64,000 nt of DNA from Sphaerulina vaccinii (taxonomy: Eukaryota > Ascomycota > Dothideomycetes > Mycosphaerellales > Mycosphaerellaceae). The position numbers were made by a program, and so were the translations under genes. Numbering within the stretch: the first letter of the stretch is position 1; each line of letters opens with the position of its first letter. The stretch lies in the NCBI GenBank assembly GCA_022570795.1, contig JAKUDP010000002.1, positions 496,001 through 560,000 on the forward strand, given 5' to 3'. Of this stretch, positions 29,160-39,788 are shown in pieces. The notes under the pieces were generated by a model that ran no database searches, was not told where the DNA came from, and saw nothing but the letters and a program-made list of their open reading frames with translations.

Positions 29160-30709
29160 ATGCCTCTACAAATTTTATCCGACAATGACGTGAACAAGAT
29201 CCTGCACTCTTTCAACAAGGAGGACATCCTAGAACTTCAAGAAACGCTCGCAGATGCCTTGCACTGGTACTCGACGTCATCAGATGCCAATGACTGCTGC
29301 TCAGACTATCAACCCGAGAGGACCGCCTTGAAACGCAAAGACGGATCTACAACACTTTATCTGCCCGCCAGTGGTATCACAGGTCAGGGCGTCAAAGTAG
29401 TGAACATCATACCTCCAGAAGCCGCAGGTCTACCGGATCTGGCTGGTAGCATCTCAGATGGAGACTCTCGCAGCTCATTCAGCTCAGATCATCGCAGTTC
29501 TTTCCAGTCAGGACGATCTAGTTCACCATCGGTACGCTCGTCAGTTTCCCAGGTGGCAGAAAGTACGAGCAATCTCTCGATCAAGTCCAAGACAGACTCT
29601 GTTCAAACTGGACCTTCAACTATTAAAGGCTCTCTGACCTTGCTTGACAATGCTGGCAATACTGTCGGTTTGATCAATGCAGAAGAAGTGACTGCATTTC
29701 GCACAGCGTAAGTCAGGATGCCGCTGGAGCATATCTTCTGCACTTAGTGTCTCAAGTCGGCTCGTGGAGCTGTTCTATTGAGCTGGAGAAGGACTCGATC
29801 AAGCTATGGATCGATATATAAGATACTTGCTGACGTTTGATGTGGTACTTCAGGCTGGCATCGACCATGCTTCTCAAGAAACGACACTCCGTCCACGACA
29901 TCACAATCTTCGGCGCTGGCAAGCAAGCATACTGGCACGCACGCCTAGCTCTGCTGCTCCGAGGAAACGAAATCCACCACATGAACTTCGTCACGCGTAA
30001 CTTCGACAGTGCAAGGAATTGCATCATGAGACTCTACAATCCCCAACCTGATGATCCAGACTACATTAATGCCATCGGACACAAATACAATAGCAAAACA
30101 AAGAAAGAAATCCTCACGCCCTCTCATACGGAATACCAAAGATTACTAAAAGAGTACGTTCGAGCCAGTAATGTCATTTTCTGTACAACACCTTCAACAA
30201 CACCACTCTTCCCTGCAACATACCTTACGAATCCAGAAGGAAGGAAAAAGGGCAGATATATTGCTTGTATTGGCTCCTACAAATCGCACATGATCGAACT
30301 GCATCCGGACGTTGTACGCTACGCTGTGGCTCCTCATCACGAACATAAGCATATTCACAAACGACAGAAGGAAGGCGGTGCTATACTCGTCGATACAGTA
30401 TCCGGATGTTTGAAGAACGCGGGTGAGGTGGTTCAAGCGAAACTTATGCCTGATCAGGTTGTGGAGCTTGGAGAGCTATTCATGCTGAAGCGTGATGCCG
30501 AGTTGAAAGCAAAGGAGAGGGGCGGCAAAGTGGATGGAGCAACAGATGGGTGTCATCTTCAAGACAATACTGGCTCGAAAGAATGGTTGACGCGCGGTAA
30601 CGTTATCTATAAGAGTGTTGGGCTGGGTTTAATGGACATTGTGGTTGGCAATGAATTGCTACGCATTAGTAGGGAGAGAGGTGTTGGTGTTACTATTGAG
30701 CACTTTTAG
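29160..30709 (+). CDS. Ornithine cyclodeaminase/mu-crystallin family protein
   Basis: Exons are 29160-29707 and 29854-30709, giving 467 residues from MPLQILSDNDVNKIL. The family includes ornithine cyclodeaminase (ornithine to proline), ketimine reductases and alanine dehydrogenases. The N-terminal lobe holds the Arg/Lys substrate region (TALKRKDGSTTLYLPAS). The Rossmann lobe starts with ITIFGAGKQAYWHARLAL, the NAD(P)-binding glycine motif, right after the intron. Later come VIFCTTPSTTPLFP, IGSYKSHMIELHPDVV and SVGLGLMDIVVGNELL. The unusual part is a 60-70 residue Ser-rich insertion (about residues 97-160) in the N-terminal lobe, absent from typical members. The intron, 146 nt, is long for this locus. 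Substrate not assignable. Confidence 0.87.
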
Positions 30710-31038
30710 AATTTGCAGAGTTGTGTTCTCGCAGTACTCTAATTATCTGTCTTAATGAAGGGGCTCACTGACTCTCTGCTTAGTAGCCAGTGTCGTGAAA
30801 GCAGGCAGTTTTCTCATCACTTCTGTCTTGCCAAATCAAGCAAGAGCCTTTCCTGCTCGATCGAGCGCTCTGATCTCCAAAACCACCGCTTCGGACGACC
30901 CCAACGTCGAAAGCGTATCCAGCTCCTCTCTTCTATCCTGCCCAATTCAAACATCCAGTCCAACGTCTTCGCCCGTCTATCTGAAAAGAGTCTTATCGCG
31001 GTGGGTAATTCGAATCTGACCTGAGAAATCAGTCAGAA
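30710..31038. other. 3' flanks of convergent genes
   Basis: 329 bp between the cyclodeaminase stop and the last exon of the minus-strand zinc-module gene. No gene seen. Confidence 0.4.
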
Positions 31039-32309
31039 TCAGAATCCCCTCTTCTTCTCGAAAACCGGAACAAATTTTGACCCACATCTCACTGGGCAGC
31101 GATCGTGTCCGCACTCCAAATTGGCGCAAACAGTCTGTTCCGGGATTGTCTCTGCAGAACATTTGCAGCAAGTCCAACGCGGGCAGGGCTCCTACATGTC
31201 TCAATCAGTATCATGGCACGCGCATGAAAATTGAGCTTCGGAGTGTATCGGCTTACCCATGGCCCAGCAGGTCTGCTATTCGTGATTCCTGGGCTCGCCC
31301 ACTGCAAAGTGGCATGTTTGCTGGGATCGTAGAATGGAGGGCGTACCACAACACCATTGACAGCGTCAGGTGCACCAGGCGTGAGGACCGGAGGCATCGC
31401 ACGCGTCTGATCTCTGACAGGTTGCAAACCCAGCATTCTGACTGCTTTGATCGGCGGTGCCTCCCATTGCTTGTCCGTAACAAGCTTGGGATCCGTCGTG
31501 TAAGCTGGCCTTTCCATCTCTCTTTTGCGTTCGTTCTCGGCTGTCTGCGGCGGCACTGGGATGTTCTCGGCAGGCGAACGTGACGAAGAAGACGATCGTG
31601 GTGAGGGGATACGCGTTGGTGTTTCTCCTAGGTTCTTGCGGATGGTTAAGGATGGCACTGTCAGTTCATCGCGTGGCGTGGTGGCGAAGTCTCGAGCGGA
31701 GACGTTCAAGTCGTCTTGGTGGGAATCTGCTCGCTCTTGTCGACGGGTGGAAGATCTCAGGCCTCGCTCTGAAGAGGTGTCGATGTTGAGTGGGTTGCTC
31801 TTCAATGGCTTGCCGCCTCTAGTCGATGCGTCTACCATTTCGAAATCGCAGCCCTGAGTTTGGACGACTTTCACTTGAGGAGGGCGACAGTCCGGATAAG
31901 TCAGGCGACGAGTTGACGATGGGTTGGATGCGTACTGATCAAGAATTGGATCACGCTCGTAGATGCTCGCGGGGTCAGGCGATGTCGGCTGTGGAATAGC
32001 AAACTTCGAGGTCGGAGTTTTCTTCTTCTCGTACTTTTGGATCTTCTTGCCACTCGCTGTGACCTCGTATCTCTCTTGTAGTACTGAGCCTGGGAAGATG
32101 ACGCCCTGTTCGGTTCTGTCCTCGTTCTGCAGATAGTCGCGCTTGGGGAATTGTCGTTGATATTCTTCTTCTTCGCGTTGCTGTTGTTGTCTGGTTTGAA
32201 ATTTCAAGTCGCCAATCGAGCGCTGTACAGAGGGCAAGTCAGCATCTTCTTCTGGCCTCGCATCGTTCAAATTCTTTCCCCCAAGCATCTTGCGCAGTGA
32301 CGGCGCCAT
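31039..32309 (-). CDS. Disordered protein with a C-terminal Cys-rich zinc-binding-like module
   Basis: Exons are 31257-32309 and 31039-31191 joined across a 65-nt intron (TGG|GTAAGC...CATGTAG|GAG, phase 0), giving 401 residues. The first exon alone remains open for another 50 or so codons through the intron, which hides the true end. The spliced C-terminus reads CPRWTCCKCSAETIPEQTVC then ANLECGHDRCPVRC. This is a C-x4-CCxC-x11-C-x4-C-x-x-H-x-x-C-x3-C arrangement. Similar WxCCxC...CxHxxC tails occur on many Dothideomycete hypothetical proteins. The rest is polar and low complexity (RQQQQREEEEYQRQF, SPRSSSSSRSPAENIPVPP). Function unknown; nucleic-acid or protein binding is conceivable. Confidence 0.75.
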
Positions 32310-32807
32310 CACTCACAATCTCGCGTGGGCTTGCGAGTTGTGGTATGTGGTTGTCCAATTTCGCACTGCGAGAAGTGTTAGCTGACGCGGCACAGGCATT
32401 ACAGGGATGATGTGAAGTGGCGATATCCACTCCCACGAGTGAATGAGTTCCGCCATAACACCACGTCCATATGGCCAGCGAACTAAACTCCAATCGCTAT
32501 CAGACTTACCTCACCCTTCTTTTCCAGATGTCTTGCACTCGATGGACGAGCATCCTTGCCGGTGGAGATCAATACCTACACCCGCCACCAACACTCACTG
32601 TTCGCGAGAGCAACCAAAAGAGCACCAATTAGATTATGCTGTATGTGCAACACCTACAAGCACAGGGTATCTTCAAAGAGAAACACATCTCGTGTGGCGA
32701 ACCATCCCCCTCCGTCTCGTGCATCACCATCGCATGGTAGTACCAAGATCCATCGACTGGCCGACCCATCAACCAAACGCCAATTTCAACTTTGTCGAAT
32801 CCGCATT
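32310..32807. other. Intergenic, no gene seen
   Basis: 498 bp: promoter of the zinc-module gene and 3' flank of the MAPEG gene, both on the minus strand. Confidence 0.4.
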
Positions 32808-33389
32808 CTACAAAGTCAGCTTATAACCACTCCATCCGGCAAGTCCCCACAAGCCAATAGCTAGAGGTTGGCTCAAAGCAAACCCAAAAACACGACCACT
32901 GCCATGCTCTTTCGCCGCGTTTGTATAACCAAGGGCGTATATGATTCTCCCGACGATCCAGCCAATGCCGAGATATGTCGATGCCATGGGATACTGGACT
33001 CCAGCAATCAACAACGACAGAGCAGTCGCTGGCAGCATCTCGAGGTAGTTGTAATGGGCTCGCTGCTTGCAGTTGAACATATACATGGCCTGTGCATGCT
33101 GCTTATCGACCGCTTTTTCCATGTCGCCGCTGTCTGCATAGGCTTTTGGAGCCTTGATCTTTGCGGCTTTGCGACTTAGTCCTGCTCGCATACCATGCCA
33201 GAAACCCAACTATTACACACTATCAGTATCCGGCGCATGGACGATAGAGAGTGTCGAACGAACGAAAAAGGTGAAGGCGGTCGTTGCAACGACATATCTA
33301 TGCGATCGTCAGTATTATATCTTGCTTTCGTTGCTCACTATCAGAGCTCACCCATATTCCTTTGGTACAGTGATCGTGGTGGTCGACAT
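32808..33389 (-). CDS. MAPEG family microsomal glutathione S-transferase 3-like protein
   Basis: Exons are 33352-33389, 33264-33297 and 32808-33209 (two 54-nt introns), giving 157 residues. Splicing restores the MGST3 N-terminus: VPKEYGYVVATTAFTFF joined to LGFWHGMRAGLSRKAAKIKAP. This is followed by the family core FNCKQRAHYNYLEMLPATALSLLIAGVQYP (Arg-Ala-His and Glu of the glutathione site) and YLGIGWIVGRIIYALGYTN. Four membrane spans are visible. Members conjugate or reduce lipid peroxides with glutathione in ER or mitochondrial outer membranes. The second exon is only 34 nt; its donor (GTTCGT) is weak, but both phase and homology require it. Confidence 0.9.
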
Positions 33390-35496
33390 CCTGACTGGAG
33401 TGGTACTATCCTTGCGCCTGGGTTCCAAAGCGTACGTGGTAAGCAGTACAAAGAGCACAAAGGCCACGCGACTGTGTTATATGAGGAACCGGAGGAATGG
33501 TAGCCCGTTTCTCAAAAAGTAGGTTCAATGTCCTTTCAACGCTTCTGACAAAAGTAAGGTTGCAGCATACCTTATCACTATACCAGCTCGCTTGACCCTC
33601 GAGTACCTGCTCATGCACTGCGGAGCTCTAATTATGGGTTCTGTTCGCGCCATGCCGTCGCTCATGCACGCAGTGGAGGCTGTCAAAGCGAGTCGGCGCT
33701 TCTCTTCTGGTCCAGAACCTCAGCCCCAAGGATTTCAAGACGGAGTGCTTTAGGGTGCGTCTTCCGAGAGTGTATGACATGTGCCGGATAGCAAGCTCAA
33801 AGCATGGTCGCCGACTCTGGTGTACATGTTATTCGACATGCTGAGACTTCAGGCTCGCAGGCTGATGCAGAGAGGTGAGAAGCGGTGGAGATGTTGACAA
33901 GGATGATTGACTCGAATGGGACGTCAGCTCATCTCCGGGGGTCTATTGACCAGTCACGCGAGTTACAGCCTCTTCTACGCATCTGTACTCAAGTGGAGAG
34001 CGTGCGTTCACCTCGCAGGACTCCATCTCAGCCAGTGCAGAAAGACGCAGGACGTTGCTCCGCGCAGAGAATGCTGCTATGGTGGTGCGCAGCTACTGTA
34101 GTATCTGAGGAAGACTTCTCGAGCATGGGAGCTGAGACTCAAGCAATGTTCCATCATGAGCACTAGGAGAAGCGAATGTAACGGAGCAAGAGCTAGGAAT
34201 GGGCATATGTGTGGGACAAGAAGACGGCGACTCAAGAGGCATGCATCGGCGTTCTCATGATATGCGCATGGTGAAGTTGACTTGTGTTGGAGTCTATGAA
34301 CCAGGGGCATGGCGTGCTTGAGTCTGTTAAGGTGTAAAGACTCTATGCGATATACAAGGCAGGTACAAACAGGAGATGCGAAGGCAGCGACGGGTAAGAG
34401 CGACTGGTGAGATGACCACCTACGTCTTAGCCATTGATGACCAGGCGAGAAACGTGAAGGTCTGGCGGAGCGCGGAGCGATGCTGCCAGTGGACTTCCTC
34501 AGATGCACGGAGTGCTGACGACTTTGCGTTATGTTCACGGCAATGGGAAATCATGCTGCCCGCAGTGCTGCCACTCAGGCGACTCAGCTAACTAGAGTCT
34601 GCATGATCCTTGAAGGACTTGCAGACTCACTGCGCAGAACGTCGTGAGGACCTGAGGCATTGGACCTGGGCGAAGATTCTGATGGTGGCTAATCTGAGGG
34701 ACTATCCAGTGCTCACGGAGAAGAAAGCCTGCTGACTCCCTCCTCGCAAGGCCTGCCAAATACACGAACCCACGATCTTGACGGCAAAGTTCGCCTGCAA
34801 CAAAGAGACCCGCGTTACATCGGCAAAGATCCGTCTTGCATATACTCTCATTCCAGCTGGGCTTCTCCCATGGCACGCCCATACTCACAAGACCATTCAT
34901 AACTGGTTTTGTGAACCATCGCCCGGCGTCCGCACTGGCCGTTTCTGCGACCATATCGCTGACGACGCTCAGACAGTCAGAATCCGGTCAGCAGCAGTCT
35001 ACAAGATATGGCAATGCCGACAAGCACTCCTCGTGGAATGATGGCGGCCAGCCACGCTTCTTTGACACCCGAACAGCCCGTATTGCAGGCTATTCCTGGA
35101 TCGAGCTGATGAAAGGCCGCCAAGAGAAGAGCGCAGCCATGTGGCTGCATATCTACCTATGTGCGAGAATTGTGCGATACACTGCATATCGCCATTGTCT
35201 CGATCGCAGGCTCGTCGGGTCACACTGTCTCTGGCACATACACAGTCAACTTACAAGCCTGAAGCACAAGATCAGATCTCTGCACAGTATGGGCGGCAGT
35301 CAACAGTCACAGTTGCTGAAGAGCTCGGCTGTGCTGAGTACAACATGCTATAGAGCTACGAACTCTGCCACAATGCGGCATGAAAGCTCTAGTGCTTTGC
35401 ATTACATACCTTGCGGCTGCGACGTTCTGTATCGTGCCTTGCACACTTTCAGAACCAACTTACTTCCAGAGTTGACTCGGCGGGCGCATTAGCATC
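33390..35496. other. Gene-poor region
   Basis: 2.1 kb with no intact gene. It includes a histidine-phosphatase-like fragment near 33804-34080. The open frames at 34077-34538, 34592-34954 and 34836-35492 start without ATG or have random-looking composition. They may be remnants or chance. Confidence 0.4.
33804..34082 (+). pseudogene. Possible decayed histidine phosphatase (phosphoglycerate mutase-like)
   Basis: An ATG frame at 33804 reads MVADSGVHVIRHAETSGSQADAER up to a GTGAGA donor at 33875. VHVIRHAE resembles the R-H-G/A-E catalytic start of the histidine phosphatase family. Downstream, in two other frames, come LLTSHASYS (compare LTxxGxxQA) and VESVRSPRRTPSQ (compare SSPxxRTxQT). The order and rough spacing fit, but frames change and stops intervene, so no intact product can be made with ordinary introns. 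The similarity is short and could be chance. Confidence 0.25.
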
Positions 35497-37478
35497 ATGA
35501 ATACGAATCCATCTCTCTATGCACAACTGAAGCGTGCGATTGTACGAGCGTCTGGAACCTGGCTGCTGGAAATCATAGCCGCTAACATCAGCGTTGGCTG
35601 CTTAGTCGCACTTCTAGTTCTGCTCTGGTTTGCAAACGGAAAGGAAATCATGGCATGGCACGGCTTCACTCTAAACACGATCACGGCCATCTTAGCGACT
35701 GCTAGTAAGCTGAGCGCACTTTATGTCGCCAGCTCGGTTTTGGCGCAAACGAAATGGAACCTCTTCAGCCAAGGTCCACGGTCGCTGATGGACTTCGAAG
35801 CGATTGATCGTGCCAGCAGAGGTGCGCTGGGATGCTTTCAACTCTTATGGCACACTAGGAAGATGTGAGTGCGTGATCAGATCATTCTTGAAACACTCAT
35901 CTGACTGAACTTGTAGTGCAATCATTGGTGCGGCTGCCTTCATACTTGCCATAGCGTTTGACCCCTCCACGCAACAATTGATCCAATATGAGTCTACATT
36001 GTACTTCACTGTCGATAAGAGTACCACGATGCCAATCTCTCATAGATACGATGCTGGCACCGTTTTCATCGATACCGTGGCACTCGTAGGCAAGTCTGGG
36101 AATCTCATGTTTCTACACTATACTGACGAGAGGCAGTCATTGACGACTATAAATATCTAAAGAACCATAACTATCAGGCAGACTTCAAAATCCAAGCTGC
36201 TGTCCTCGCCGGACTAGTGCAAACTGGGCAGGCTCTGTCCCAACAACTCCCCATGAACTGTCCTTCTGGCAACTGCACATGGCCGAAAGTGGACTCGCTA
36301 TCGGTGTGTAGCAAGTGTAACAATGTCACAACAAGTGTTCGACGAACTACGGAGGACGATGAACCATTGTGGACATACCTTCTTCCAGGGAGCCCCGGCA
36401 TGAGAGGCAATTGCACGCGCTTTTCCCTGCCCAATGGCCTGTGGCTCAACAACGTCGATGGTCATAGAGGAGATTCTGGCTTACGGATGGTGACACTAGG
36501 AACGGGCATTCGACAACAGACAGTCAGCATGCAAGCTCTCGACACACTCATCTGGTCAACGACAATGCTCAATGCCGATGCAAACCCAAGCAATCCCTCG
36601 CTGACATGGCCCGATACCCTGGTTAGGGCAACAGAATGTGCACTTCATTACTGCGTTAAGTCATACATCACGACAATGACAGACAACGTAGTGAGCCAGA
36701 TCGCGGACGACACGTCAGCGGGGCGCGATGCTAGCTCATGGCAACCGACAGTCGCAGCTGTCGACGCTAGCATTAGCAGTGCCTATAGAGAATCTTTGAG
36801 TCAGTCGCAGAGCGGCGCCATCGAACACACAGACCTCAGGCTTCAAGGTGGTTTCAACATCACTCAAGTTGCAATCATGAGCACGAGTGCTCTTTTTCAG
36901 AGCACCTTCGTTGCGAGCGAGGACTTCACTAGGCTGGAAAACAATATGACGGGCTATTACCTAGACGAAACCTTTGCAGGATTTCATGCGCCTTCCGTGA
37001 TGCAACCACTATATCGAAGTCGGGAGGATCTATCAGGACTCTTCGCGAATATCGCCACCAGCATGAGCAACGCGATCCGTACTATGAACAGCCAAACGGA
37101 GCAGCACTCTGGAGAAGTGGGTCGTCAAGTCACTATATATCGAGTACAGTGGGCATGGATTTCGTTGCCAGCGGCCGTCGTCCTAGCAAGCCTAGCGCAG
37201 CTGGTCCTGATCATGCTCAGCAGTGGAAGTCGGCCACTTTGGAAGTCAAATACATTGGCTGTATTGTCAAGAGGACCTTGTCTGGTCGAGAATTTCGATA
37301 GCGCGTCAACCATCGTGGAACTCACGGACGCTGCTGAGAGACAGGATATCGATCTATTTTCTCAAGACAAGAAGCCCAAAGGTCAGTGCTGTACACATAA
37401 AGTCTTGTGAGCGGCAATACAGTACTGATTGCAATAGATGAAACGTCACTTCTATCGACAGACGAAGAACAGTCTTGA
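35497..37478 (+). CDS. DUF3176 family membrane protein
   Basis: Exons are 35497-35864, 35917-36085, 36133-37381 and 37438-37478 (introns 52, 47 and 56 nt), giving 608 residues. The start of the family pattern is clear: GTWLLEIIAANISVGCLVALLVLL, then HGFTLNTITAILATASKLSALY and FEAIDRASRGALGCFQLL, with further spans in AIIGAAAFILAIAFDPSTQQLIQ. A large extracellular or luminal domain with paired Cys (CPSGNCTWPKVDSLSVCSKCNNV) and Asn-linked glycosylation sites follows. A last span (WISLPAAVVLASLAQLVLIML) and a cytosolic tail ending LLSTDEEQS complete it. The alternative end at 37410 ignores a good final intron with branch ACTGAT. DUF3176 proteins are numerous in filamentous fungi; function unknown. 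Confidence 0.85.
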
Positions 37479-37728
37479 TGTGGTTGCGCAGGGACTAAGT
37501 CTCATCCTTGTCTTACAAAATGATCGCAACACCCAGCAGACATCGAATATTACATCGATAGCCAAAGTTGCCGTCGCCACATGTTACTTCTTGACGCGAG
37601 GCTGACCATAGAACAACGCGGGCGAATGAGAACAGATCCTGATGTGAAGCATGTCTGCTCATGTCTGCCAGTGCCATAGCTTGGTGATCGTTAGTGCACG
37701 GAGGTACTCTTAGATGATACCTATCCCA

Positions 37729-38105
37729 TCAAGTAATAGCTGGACAGCCCCAACTCTGGTACAATCTTGACGTTGCCAGATATGCTATAGCCCATGCCAA
37801 CGCTCCGAACTGGGTTGTGCCTAGCGTCCAGATCTCCTGTGCGAGCTCATGTTCTGATAGGGTATATCAGCACTTGCAGTCGGGTATCTAAGAAGGACGG
37901 AAACAACATACTGCTGCCGTCTTTCGCAGCCTTGTAGGCGCGGACTAGGTGTCCAAGCACAACATTGTCGGTGATCGAAATGAGAGTCGAAGAAGCTTCA
38001 CTTGCGCTGTACGGTGGTGGTGGATCGTCTCCTGCTAGTTGAGTCTAAAACATGTTAGCGCCCCTCGAGAGAATGAAGAACAACGCGCAGCCATACTTGC
38101 GACAT
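37729..38105 (-). CDS. Small three-exon protein, 88 residues, unrecognised
   Basis: Found by splice logic rather than by an open frame. Exons are 38097-38105 (only nine bases, Met-Ser-Gln), 37912-38044 and 37729-37853; total 267 nt, in phase. Intron 1 is 52 nt with a GCTAAC branch and TTTTAG acceptor. Intron 2 is 58 nt, GTATGT to ATCAG with branch GCTGAT. The product starts MSQTQLAGDDPPPPYSASEA and has helices VVLGHLVRAYKAAKDGSK and LAQEIWTLGTTQFGALAWAIAYLATSRLYQ, the latter possibly a membrane segment. The PPPPY could bind WW domains. I do not recognise the family. No exon exceeds 45 codons, which would hide it from simple scans. Confidence 0.6.
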
Positions 38106-38321
38106 CTTGCCAGTCTTGTTATACCTTCTATTAGAGAACCTGGTTCGAACAAATTGCCAAGACTTTCACATGCAACAACGGCTGCTCAACCCTGCGTATT
38201 ATATGCGCGTATAACCACGTTCATATATTGTTGATACTTACCTCGAACTCAAGTCAATAGCTACAGGCGGCTTATATCTCCCGTGCCCACAAGCCAGCAA
38301 ACATGTCAATGATACCTGCAT

Positions 38322-39424
38322 TCACACGGCTCTTCTCGCCTTTGCCCTCTCACTCGCAGCCTTTTTGCCAGCTTTCTTGGCCTGGTTGAGACTGCTCGTT
38401 GGCATGTTACGCCCATACTCCTCCAATGCCGCCTCCGACATGTCGTCCAGCAAGAAAGTGCCCAAGTGACCATTCCTCCACTTCTGGATCATCCACAAGG
38501 CAATGCCTTCAAGATCTGGCTCTCCTCCCTTCATCAGCCTCCCGGTCTTCCTGGCCATCGCGTCCAGCAGCTGCATGGCATCATTGGTGGGCTCCGAGTA
38601 GTCCTTGTACACGCTCGGGTCGTGCAAGTTGATGTGGAAGAGCAGATAGTCTGCGAGGTTGAACGGCGGCACCACAGTGTCCTTCACACTCCCGCACAAT
38701 GCAAGCTTGAGCATTGCGTCCGAGTCTGGCACATACGGCATGAAGACACCAGGCGTATCTAGCATGTATACACCACCCAGTCCAGTCTCGTCCGGCTCGA
38801 TGATCTTCACCCCTGTGCCAATCTTTCGTGTTACACCCGGTTGCGCACCAGTAAACGCGACTTTGCCTTTGTTCACGCCTTCTCGCCGTAGCGCGTTGAG
38901 TAACGAGGATTTGCCAACATTGGGCATGCCGACAACCATAAGATACGAGCCTGTCAAACTCCCTCGACTGCGATTGGCATCCTTAATGAAGTCCAATATG
39001 CGCCGCATGTCTTTACGGTCTTTATGGTTGGAAAAGATGACATTGGAAGGTTCATGCCATTCGCGAATCAGTTTATGTCTCTACATATACCACGTCTATA
39101 TCAGCTACCTGACCATACATATGTGGCTGTCTCGTCTTGATGAAGTCTGCCTACTATTGTGTCCTCCACTGTGTTCCCATTGCTTCCCAGATCTTTCTTG
39201 GTGTACACCACCATGCGCTCGCGTCCGGCCAAGCTGTCCTCGAACATTGGGTTGCGCGATGTGAGCGGTATACGGTAGTCGCGACATTCGATGATGTGGT
39301 CGATTTGCGACAGCATTGTCTTCATCTTTGCTAAGCCGGCGGCATGGTGGCCGAGATAATATGATCGTGGGAGTGACTCGAGCGTCGGGAAGACGGTGCG
39401 CGGGATGAACGAGGAGGAGGCCAT
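38322..39424 (-). CDS. MTG1: Mitochondrial ribosome-associated GTPase MTG1 (YlqF/RbgA family)
   Basis: A circularly permuted GTPase that assists assembly of the mitochondrial large ribosomal subunit. Exons are 39119-39424 and 38322-39080, giving 354 residues. Motif order is G4 (VVYTKKDLG, about residues 72-80), G5-like FSNHK, G1 GMPNVGKSSLL, G2 around GVTRKIGTG and G3 DTPGV, which is the diagnostic permuted order. The N-terminal HHAAGLAKMKTMLSQIDHIIECRDYRIPLTSRNP is typical of the family. The intron is only 38 nt (TAT|GTATGG...TGTAG), the shortest phase-correct choice. The C-terminus is Lys/Ala-rich, as in mitochondrial homologues. Divergent from the DNA polymerase. Confidence 0.9.
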
Positions 39425-39788
39425 TGTGATTTGTACTATCCTCTGTCTGGCGCCATTTGGCGTAACTTATGTTGTCGTTGATGAAGTTGGAGAGGAGAAG
39501 GACTCGAAGTAAGAAGGTCGGCATGCTTGGCGTGCCTATCGAATCTTAACCAAAACAATGACATGTACTTGTCATAACAACGACAACCAACTTCTACTCA
39601 TCAAATCACCTGAACAGCCACTACATGTAGTGAGTCGCGCAATCGAAGCGACCGCGACTATGGGTTGTGGAATGCTCTGGTCTTCTCGCTCCAGCATGCG
39701 CTACCTGGACATTACCTGAAAAAACATACTCGCCACGGATTCTCGCACATGGCTTCACGATCATGACTCGAGATTAAGGTGATATTGG
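39425..39788. promoter_or_regulatory. Divergent promoter of MTG1 and the family X DNA polymerase
   Basis: 364 bp between start codons in opposite directions. No specific site identified. Confidence 0.4.

Noticed and set aside
34836..35492. Plus-strand open frame of 218 codons before the DUF3176 gene
   Set aside because: It starts at TTG, has a random-looking composition and shows no domain or splice logic.
38140..38165. GGTTCGAAC resembling a tRNA B box
   Set aside because: No A box, no cloverleaf and no matching acceptor stem around it.
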